Source: Cenococcum geophilum 1.58 (taxonomy: Eukaryota > Ascomycota > Dothideomycetes > Gloniales > Gloniaceae). From it: a DNA stretch of 64,000 nt. Position 1 is the stretch's first letter; every line of letters begins with the position of its first letter. The stretch is taken from contig KV748211.1 of the NCBI GenBank assembly GCA_001692895.1, positions 1,364,001 to 1,428,000 on the forward strand, written 5' to 3'. Shown one piece after another: positions 56,431 through 64,000 of the stretch. The notes under the pieces were generated by a model that saw only the letters and a list, made by a program, of their open reading frames with translations, was not told the DNA's origin and did no database searches. The translations under genes and the position numbers were made by a program.

Positions 56431-57482
56431 ATGGCACGCACAACTCGAAGAGGCCCTGCGCATCCTTACTTTCGCGCTCCCACTCCTCCAGCGCACCCCC
56501 GGCCCACGCCCATCCCTTTCGACGAGCCCTGCTGTTTCGCCGAGCTTTACACCGGACTGACCGCGCAAGCTCTGGATTCGGAATCTGCTCTCATCCTCGT
56601 CCCGAAAGACTACAACGGCGATGACTCCTCAGACGAATACTGGCGCCAGCAAGCTGAGTCCTCAGAATGCTTTAAGACATGTATTGCTTACGAGCAGATT
56701 GGCGAGTCGCACCCGCATCTTGTCCCGTTCGTTATCCCTTCACTTTAGCTACACTTCAATCATTCCACGTACATTACTGAAAGCTTTGTGCCAGATACCT
56801 TCAACGAGATGCGTGGACAGGCTTGCCGGTTCTTGCACGTCCGTCAGGACCACCGCTGACCGATTTTCTCCTCCAACACCAGAAGGAAATGTATCCCAGC
56901 GATTCCGAATCAGCACCCGCCACCATTTCAGGCCCTTATCGTCCGCTAGTGCTTCAATGGGCGCTCCAGCTTCTCTCCGGGCTAAGATTCGTCCATTCTC
57001 ACGGCATTATCTTCGGCGACTTGAACCCCTCGGCTTGCTGGCTGAATTCTGACCTGTCTGTCGCGCTCGTGGGCTTCGTCTCCGCGCAGTTCCGCGACAG
57101 CTACGACGTGCTGCATCTTGGATCCACGCATTCGGGGGACCTGTTTCGGCTTAGTGAGATGCAGCGCCGGGTAAGTGTTAAAAGCGACTTGTTCGACTGG
57201 GCGAACTTAGTGTTTCAGCTCATGACGAATCGCACGCCGGTGGGACCGGAGCGGCCACTTAATACAGTCGTGGCACAGATAGCACGGCGGGAGTTTCCGG
57301 CTCTGTCGCACGAATTGATGGGAAATGTTGTGAGGAAGTGCTGGATGCAGGAGTATGAGAACGTGGATAATGTAAACCACGATGTGGAAGTCTATTTGCA
57401 AGAGCACGGGTACGAGATTGAGAAGAATCGTTTAAATGAATTCGACCCGTCTTCAATCACTAGCATACAAACTAGAGAGTAG
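56431..57482 (+). CDS. kinase-like protein, frame-interrupted
   Basis: Two open stretches, 56431-56748 (105 aa from ATG) and 56823-57482 (219 aa), read like the two parts of a protein-kinase fold. The first has a helix-C-like ECFKTCIAYEQIG and HPHLVPF. The second has QWALQLLSGLRFVHSHG, the catalytic-loop equivalent IIFGDLNPSACWL (HRD is replaced by F-G-D, and the usual metal-binding Asn is not evident), LVGF where DFG is expected, and a C-lobe ending with RKCW. I see no glycine loop or clear beta-3 lysine, so catalytic activity is doubtful. The parts differ by one frame and no good intron joins them. Either an unusual splice or a frameshift is present. Composition is normal and RIP stops are absent. 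Confidence 0.55.
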
Positions 57483-57939
57483 GGTATCTAGAGATATAAA
57501 CATGAAAGCGGGTATTCACACCGCCTCTAAATTAAGCTCAGCAAAAGTATATCATCTTGTACCTGTATAAGGCAAGTGCGTTAAAGTCCGTCGGTATGGA
57601 ATATACGCTCCGTGAGGCTAGGATGTCTACTAGGTATATCACGCTCAGCTCTGGTCTTTCCAGGATGCTAAAAAGACTCCAAAACGACATCTCAACATAT
57701 AGAGTGACGAAAACCAAGTTGACTTGGCCTATATAATGCGAGGTAGAGAGGTCCAAATTCTGTATAGCATATGCCACAACTTTAGAGAGTCTAAAGTAAC
57801 TATTTCTAGACCATCGCGCCTCTAGCCCCACTTAATAGTTAGCAAGTTCTTGATGGTGTACGATTTTAGATTTATGACTATTCTTGAACATCTATTTTCA
57901 CTAAGTACCTGAATGGGACCTATCTATATACAGAGTAAC
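57483..57939. other. intergenic, no supported gene
   Basis: Normal to slightly AT-rich composition. A 97-aa minus-strand ORF (57831-57538) has no recognisable motif and no homologue visible in the window. I leave it uncalled. Confidence 0.4.
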
Positions 57940-58330
57940 TGTAACGTGTCCCGCCCCACGTCGCCAAATGGCCAAAAAGACAGACTGTACTCGCGAATAT
58001 ATCGCGACTGTGACGGGATCTAATATATGTACTCTTACAATTGCCCTCCCTTCCGCGCGCTCGTCCTCGAGCGCCCTGCCGCAAGGGGTCCGCCTACCAA
58101 GAAGAAGCCCACATATATTAGCGTCTCCCAGTAACGTAGGCCTTGCCGGGTCGCAACCGCGCCGGACTCATCCGACGCCCCCTCGCATCTAACCCCTGTA
58201 GATGCGCGTTGACTGCAACTACCAGAGCAAAGTGCGACCGTCGGGAATCGCACCGTCGGGAATCGTACCCTCGGTCTCCTGGCGGCCTCCGAACACCTAG
58301 CTCCAATATATTCGAGGCCTCACTTCCGAA
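57940..58330 (-). mobile_element. diverged TRIM relative, one LTR only
   Basis: 57940-58039 (TGTAACGTGTCCCGCC to GTACTCTTACA) matches the 101-bp TRIM LTR at 40981. It is followed by the same start of the core (ATTGCCCTCCC vs ATTGCCCTCTC) and colinear blocks such as CAGTAACGTA and ACCAGAGC. The B-box-like site is present twice in a 15-bp tandem (58243-58254 and 58258-58269, read on the minus strand as GGTGCGATTCCC and GGTACGATTCCC). The second LTR is absent, so the element is truncated near 58330. Confidence 0.8.
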
Positions 58331-59052
58331 TAGCTTTCTTGAAATTATCATAATTTTCGGATTTCAGTATGCACGAGCCAGCAGTGTGCACGAAGTGGCA
58401 CGAGCTTCTAAGAGCTATAGTGTGTATGATTAGTGACGCCCTTAATTAATTATTTAAAGTTAATAAAGGGATACTATATATAAGCGTAGCTTTTCGCGTA
58501 GACTTATAAATACCAGATTCGAAATCTATAATAGCTTTATAAGTTCTACTCCTTTAGGTCCATATTAATCCATTCGTTGTGGGGAAATAGGGTAACAAAT
58601 CAGTAATTTAATTTTAACGATGTAGCGGTGTTCAGGGGGTAACCGAGTTCTAGGGATCCGAGCTTTAACGAAATCGGCTTCAACCCTCAACCGCGCAGAA
58701 ACGACTCCGCCCCACCAGTTGTCCAGGGCGTAGCTTGCACCTAACCTTACACAACTAGTGTATAAGCAGGGGCTTAAAAGTTAATCTTGGCCAAGATTCA
58801 CGCTAGCTATGCTTAGCCTGTTTCAATGCTTTTTCTAACTTGTAATCTATCTTAGAGGCTAAATCAAAACCTTTTAAATTTCCGCTGCCTCCGACGTTGA
58901 AATAGAGTTGCGGTAAGGGCAAGCTCTGCACGCTGCTTATGATCCTTTTGAACTAAGTATGCCACGTGGACACACAGCGTACACAGGACCAATGCGTGGT
59001 AATTGGCCATTAGTTTGACTTGTGCAAGCCACCTACGTTGAGGGTCTTGTGA
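58331..59052. other. intergenic DNA, partly RIP-like
   Basis: 58440-58560 is low-CA repeat-like DNA; the remainder has normal composition. Nothing coding is supported here. Confidence 0.45.
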
Positions 59053-59331
59053 GGTTCGTTTGGAAAGATTGATATTATCCCTTCCAGCGGTAGCGTCCTA
59101 CCACTAGGGTCCGTGTGTACGCACAATTGTGGTTATATTGGCGAGACTCTTATCGATAACTGTAGGACGAATTGTACCGTTGGAAGGGATACTATCAACT
59201 CGATACATAGCTTCGTAGCGGGTGGTGGCATCCAAAGGCCAAATTCAAAACTCTTTGACCGCAACACCTGCGTGCCTGAAGTGTGCTTTAGCAACGTCAT
59301 CTGCTTCCCACGGTATCTATGCACCAATTAA
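59053..59331 (+). other. cysteine-rich open frame without start (possible exon)
   Basis: An open frame runs from about 59053 to TAA 59329-59331. Its last 72 residues hold eight cysteines in a spaced pattern (CTHNC, NCRTNC, NTCVPEVC, ICFPRYLC). No ATG begins it, so it could be the last exon of a small secreted cysteine-rich protein, a truncated gene or chance. I find no signal-peptide exon upstream. A 64-aa frame on the opposite strand (59327-59133) overlaps it. Composition is normal but becomes RIP-like right after the stop, so the gene may be cut by repeat DNA. Confidence 0.25.
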
Positions 59332-59795
59332 GAACGACTTAAAATCTTGCTCTAGATTCTCTATACTATAGCCGTAGCTATAGCTATAGCTAAAGGGGCT
59401 TCTAGTTAAAATATAAGGCCTTTAGACGTTAGGCCCGCTAGGACTTATCTAAATAGTCTAATAAGCCCTTAACCTTGCTGGCTATCTGCTTATATTTAGC
59501 GCGTAAAGCCTTTAGTTAATTAGTAAGAAGTAGTATAGCTTAGTAAAGAATTAACAGCTAATTTAGGCTCCCCTCCTCTTCCTATAGGTAGGGCTCTAAA
59601 TTCTACGCAAAGGCTTTATACGCCTTATACTAAAAAACAGGGTAGCTCTATATTAGATAGCTTAGGAATATCTTATAAAGGGTTACTAAGTCTTATAGAA
59701 TAACCTTATAAAGGTAAAAGAGAAGGTTTATAACCCCTATAGCAGTAAGGTTATTAATCTAGTATAGCTATAGGCTAAAGCGGCCCTTCTATTAG
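59332..59795 (-). pseudogene. RIP-degraded sequence beside a gypsy G LTR, probably gag leader
   Basis: Lies on the side of the LTR where a minus-strand gypsy G would have its leader and gag, and continues from the LTR with CTAATAGAAGGG on the minus strand, comparable to CTAATA at 35111. No readable frame. A TAGCTATAGCTATAGC mini-repeat is at about 59382-59397. Confidence 0.4.
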
Positions 59796-60026
59796 CGACT
59801 CAGTCAATCAAGACATAAGCACGGCAAAAGGGTCGCGCAAGCCTATACGATTGGATTGTCTATAAACGAGAATCTAAAGCTAGGGAAAGGAAAGGAGAAA
59901 AAGAGCAGCGCCGTTCGATGTTTTATAAGATCTTCGCGTCACGTGATCGCAATATGCGGCAATCTATGGCAACTTGCCGGTGCGTAGTTCTGCCAAGTTC
60001 TGCTAAGTTCTACCAGTGCTATAATA
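59796..60026 (-). repeat. gypsy G LTR, uninterrupted
   Basis: 231 bp, CGACTCAGTCAATCAAG to AGTGCTATAATA. It serves as the reference that shows the element Z insertion in the other G LTR. A C-run ACCCCCCCC at 60029-60037, the complement of a polypurine tract, follows at once, so here it acts as the 3' LTR of the element on its right. Confidence 0.85.
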
Positions 60027-60933
60027 TTACCCCCCCCTCTAAAAAAGCCTGCCCTTAGGCTTTGCCGCTAAAAGTCTTAGTAAGAGAATCTAACTAATTA
60101 GATAACTTTAACCGCCGGTTAAAGTTCCTGGATATTTTAATACCTTATATAACTAAGAAATTTCTAGGGCGTTTTTATTCTTATATTCTTCTAGTAGCTT
60201 ATCGTCTTTATTATACTAGTATTTTATCTACTTATCTAGGTACTTTAGCGGTCTAGGTTTATTAGGGTAACGGCTATAAAACTCCTAAAGCTTATAGGGG
60301 CTACCTATAAAGTTCTATATAGGGTATTAAGTAAGGTTTAGGTTATATCCTTTCCAACTAATATAATACTTTAACGTTCCCTTTACAAGTTTATAGGCTA
60401 GTATTTCTTTAATTTCCTATTTATTATTATCGTTAACTTAAATTGGCAGGGGAGGCTTATTCTTTTATCTAGGTAGTAGGTTATTTATAGCTTTCCATAG
60501 CTTATCTAGTAAGAAAATAGGATAAACTTTAATTAAGTCTGGGAGCTTAACCTTATATAAGTTGCCTACTTTATTAAGAATCTTATACGGTCCTACTATC
60601 TTATAGTCTAGCTTATGGCTAGGCTATTTTATCTTCTAGTTCTTTATTATAATCTAGACCATATCGCCTATAGTAAAGTTAGGCTCGCGCCTATACTTAT
60701 TTGCCTACTATTTTATTAATTTTTAAGCCTTTTTTAGGTTTGTATAGGCTACTTTCTAGGCTTTTTTTAAGCGCTTAGCGTACTACTAGGCTTTTTTATA
60801 AGATAGTTTTTCGCGTATAGTTTGGGGCTCTTTTAGTCTTTTCTAGTTAAAGCTTATACGGGGTAGGTACCCTATTTCTAGTTAAATAGGGGTAAATCCG
60901 GTAGAGTTATAGGGTAGGATAGCTTAGGCGTAG
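60027..60933 (-). pseudogene. gypsy G 3' UTR and pol C-terminus, second copy
   Basis: After the polypurine complement comes a 3' non-coding block shared with G2 (60086-60132 vs 38609-38655). It is followed on the minus strand by the chromodomain end with FYSRYPNKP near 60249-60275 and integrase sequence aligning with 10921-11590. It stops abruptly at 60933, where gypsy H begins. It is closed by stops. Confidence 0.75.
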
Positions 60934-63900
60934 TGTAACGGAACCTAGTAGCAAGAACTACAATGGGCTCGTTAATGGGCTAGGTATATAGGTGATGCAA
61001 ATTAAAGTTAATAATGTAATAATAACTGGTAGAGTTGTTGCCTAATAGATTAACTCTAATTATATTCTAAGAATCACTATAAGGAAGGAACTATTTAGGT
61101 AGGGACTAAGGGTCCTTAAATATATAACTGTACTCCTATAAAATCCTTCTTATACGTAATGTATATATACTTTATCTACTCTATTACGGATTATATAGAT
61201 CCTACAAATTATATAGATTACCCCACGTGACTTTAGTTACTATTCCTTGTTATATAGCTCTATCGGCTCTATCCTAGACTGTGCTTAAATTAATTAACTA
61301 GCTTCCTTTAACTCCTCTCCTAGTAGTTATAATATTGTACTTAAAGCGTCCGTAATACTATCTCCCTCCTCTTTATCTTCGTCCTTAAAGATTCCTAATA
61401 TCTTTAAGTTATTTACTAAAGGTATAATGTCCGTCTAATTAATTTGGTTAATATTATTGCTTATTATACCTAAAGCAATTTCTTCTTTCTTAACTGCTCG
61501 TCGTATTTGCACTATTACTGTAATATTGTCTCTTAGCGAGATTATACTATCTCTATATTCTCGTTGTTTAAAAGAGGGACTGGTCTATATTATGTTAGCA
61601 AGTCTATCTTTATAACAACCGTCCTTTTACTTAAAGTGCACTAAAGCGAATATTCGTTCGTCCTATGACGTTCGCTCCGTCTCTAATGCTAAATATTTAT
61701 AACCTATTACTCTTAATAGTCGTCTAGTTTCTTAGTTAATTTGTCTTAGGGTCTTATATTTAATCTATTACTACGCGGCTAGATAATAAACTATCTATTA
61801 CTTTTGCTAAATTGCGCCGTTCTTAGGACGCTAAACGGGAGGCTGCTAATACTTAGCAACGGGCCCTTAAGTCTTGTCTTACGGCGTCTACTTAGTTAAT
61901 CCGTCTTAAGAAGGTGCGTAAGAAGGTCTATTTTAAGGAGTAGAAACTTATAAAATAGGGTTTATAGGAACTTAGTAATAAAAGAACAGATTCTCCTTTA
62001 ATAGAGAAGGAAACAGATCTAAGTAACTTAGCAACTACTTTTCTTAGATCCCCCTTAGGTGACTTATTCTTTAGCGATCCTTCTTTATTAATGCTACTTA
62101 ACCTAATTTCTTCCGATACTCCTATACCTTTCCTATAGCATTCTTTAAATTCTCTAATAGCTCCTAGGTAGTCTTAGTGTAGCCTATCTACTTAACCTCG
62201 TACTATATTTTATTGTTAGTGTCCTTATAATTAATAATCTTTAAAACTTACTATTTGTTTTCTTTCTATCCTTTATATATGTCTGCTTTATAGGCCAGTG
62301 GCTTAATATTCCTGTATACTAGCTCTAGTATTACGATATACTGTATAGGGTAGATCTTTATTTTAGCTAGTAGGTTTAACTTAAATGTAACTAGTGAAAT
62401 TCTTTATTTAATTTTAAAAGGTCCTAGTCTAATATAGTCTAACTTCTTACTTAGTTATCGACTCTTAAAGTTTTTATGTAGTAGCTATACTTTATCTCCC
62501 TCCTTAAGATCTAGTCCCTTAGATCTCTTAGTATTATAGTACCTTTTTATTCTCTCTTATACTTTCTTTACTAATTCTATAAGGTCTGCATAAAGATTTA
62601 TTAACGTCTTTATTCTTTCTTTAGCTGTACTACTCGTTTTCTTTATTTATTATAGTAATAATAATGTTCTTGGCTTATATCTATAATTTGCCTTAAATAG
62701 TAATATGCCTATTCCTTCTTAAGGTGTTATATTGTATATAAACTGTATAACTAGTAATAGCGATACCTAATTGTTCTATACGTGATTAATATAGTATTTT
62801 AGATACTGCTTTAGTGTCTAATTTAGTCTTTCCGTTTAACCGTCTATCTGTAGATAATATGCGGTAGAAGTTACTGCTTAAACTCCTTACTCCGCTAAGA
62901 ATACTTCCTAGAATGCTACTACGAATCTTAGATCTCTATCCGATATAATCTTACTTAGTGCTCTATATCTTATAAACACTTCTTTAATATAGATTCTAGT
63001 AATATCTTCCGCTAAGATTTCTTCTATATATACTATAAAGTATCCCCACTTTATAAGCTTATCTACTATTACTAAGATCGCGTTATAATCTTGTCCGGTA
63101 ATAGGATCTCTTAACTTTAGTAACTTAATAATAAAGTCCTATAATATAACCTCTTATAGTTTCTCTAGTGTCTTAATAGGTTATAGCCCTCCGTATAGCT
63201 TATACCTTATTAATTTATTTCTTTAGCAATCTAGATATTCTCTTATAACTTTTTGCGCTAGTTTTTAGATTCTATTAATAATATACTCCTTTTAGAGTCT
63301 TAATACTAAGCCTGTGGCTCTATTATGTCCTTAAGTTAATCCCTTATAGAATTCTTTTATAAATTGTTCTGCTATGCTTCTTAGGATGTACTTTATTTCT
63401 TAGTTTTTGTATATATCCATCTATAGATCTTTTAGTTATGCTTCTAGAATTCTTTATACCTAAAAGCTTTTTAGTAACTTGTAAACTCTATCTAGTTCTT
63501 CTTAAGTTGCTATAATTTTTAAATAATTATACCTAATTAATCCGTCTATATCCTTTCGTAGTAAAGCCCCTAATGGCTTCTTATTATTTTGCAGTTTAGC
63601 TTTACGGCTTAAAGTATCTGCTTATATGTTATTTATGCCCTTAGTATATTAAATCTTAAAATAGTATTCTGCAAGTATCTCTGCCTATCTAACCTATCTT
63701 TAGTTAAGTTCCTTTATCATTAGGAATTCTATTAGGTTCTTATAATCTATTTTAACTATAAATAGTTTTTCTATGCCTTATAAGAATGCTCTTTATTTCT
63801 TTAATGCTGTAACTATACCTAATAACTCCTTGTTATAGATGTTATAGTTTAACTTTAATAGTGTTATCTTTTAACTGTAATATGCCACTAGGTGCTATCT

Positions 63901-64000
63901 ATCTTAATATTTCTATATAAAGTACGCCCCTAGTATATAGTCTAATGCATCCGTTTCTATAACCGTTTTTAGTCCTAGTTAATAGATCTTAAGAACTAGC
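60934..64000 (-). mobile_element. Ty3/gypsy element H, 3' part, runs off the window
   Basis: Sequence diverges from gypsy G at 60934 with TGTAACGGAACC, a likely LTR start, immediately after CGTAG (possible target site). Further right, on the minus strand, an integrase GPY/F-type region with KLDYIRLGPFKI and LNLLAKIKIYP lies near 62340-62450, then integrase core and RNase H-like sequence toward 64000. The orientation is minus with the 3' LTR on the left; its inner border is unclear. RIP stops are frequent. The other LTR lies beyond the window. Confidence 0.75.

Noticed and set aside
57207..57456. Minus-strand ORFs of 65-66 aa
   Set aside because: They are shadows of the kinase-like gene.
57538..57831. 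97-aa minus-strand ORF
   Set aside because: No motif, no supporting context; kept only as a remark in the intergenic entry.

Overview
The window looks like a repeat-rich compartment of a filamentous ascomycete (Pezizomycotina) genome. The genes have short 50-75 bp introns with fungal splice signals. Most of the sequence is AT-rich retrotransposon wreckage in which CpA/TpG is scarce, TpA is abundant and CpG is largely kept. That is the signature of repeat-induced point mutation (RIP), and it explains why almost no long ORF survives outside a few islands. I cannot name the species.

Layout: 1-771 is the 3' end of a copia element (family X). 3.9-7.9 kb is an intact gene island with two convergent, fully spliceable genes: a 514-aa APC-superfamily permease (+) and a 538-aa microsomal cytochrome P450 (-). 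10.8-49.6 kb is one deeply nested transposon stack. A Ty3/gypsy element of family G (-) is split by three insertions: a copia element Y (14945-27409, TSD ATAAG), a copia X copy on the + strand (28326-34601, TSD ATTCT) and an unclassified TIR element Z (35163-49377). Y contains a second X copy (15930-22514, TSD TCTTT), which contains a 415-bp foldback MITE (TSD TA). Z contains a second gypsy element, G2 (38271-45084, TSD CTATA), which contains a 446-bp TRIM (TSD TAGGT); Z also carries its own foldback MITE at 46.6 kb.

Right of the stack are a non-autonomous LTR element with internal hairpin repeats (50271-52306), a RIP-degraded PIF/Harbinger-type DDE transposase (52.4-53.3 kb), a degraded second gene in the opposite direction (55.3-55.7 kb), a gene island with a kinase-like gene (56.4-57.5 kb), a truncated TRIM relative (57.9 kb), a short cysteine-rich ORF (59.05-59.33 kb), a family G LTR with part of its pol, and a third gypsy element H running off the window end.

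The most unusual signal is in element Z. Its decayed multi-intron gene has many GT...AG intervals that each carry a version of the same short word (about TTATAAACGNGTTAGGAAC), as if its introns had one origin. Other notable points are the near-unmutated short elements sitting inside heavily mutated hosts, a TRIM with a tRNA B-box-like motif, and an 11-nt micro-exon in the permease.
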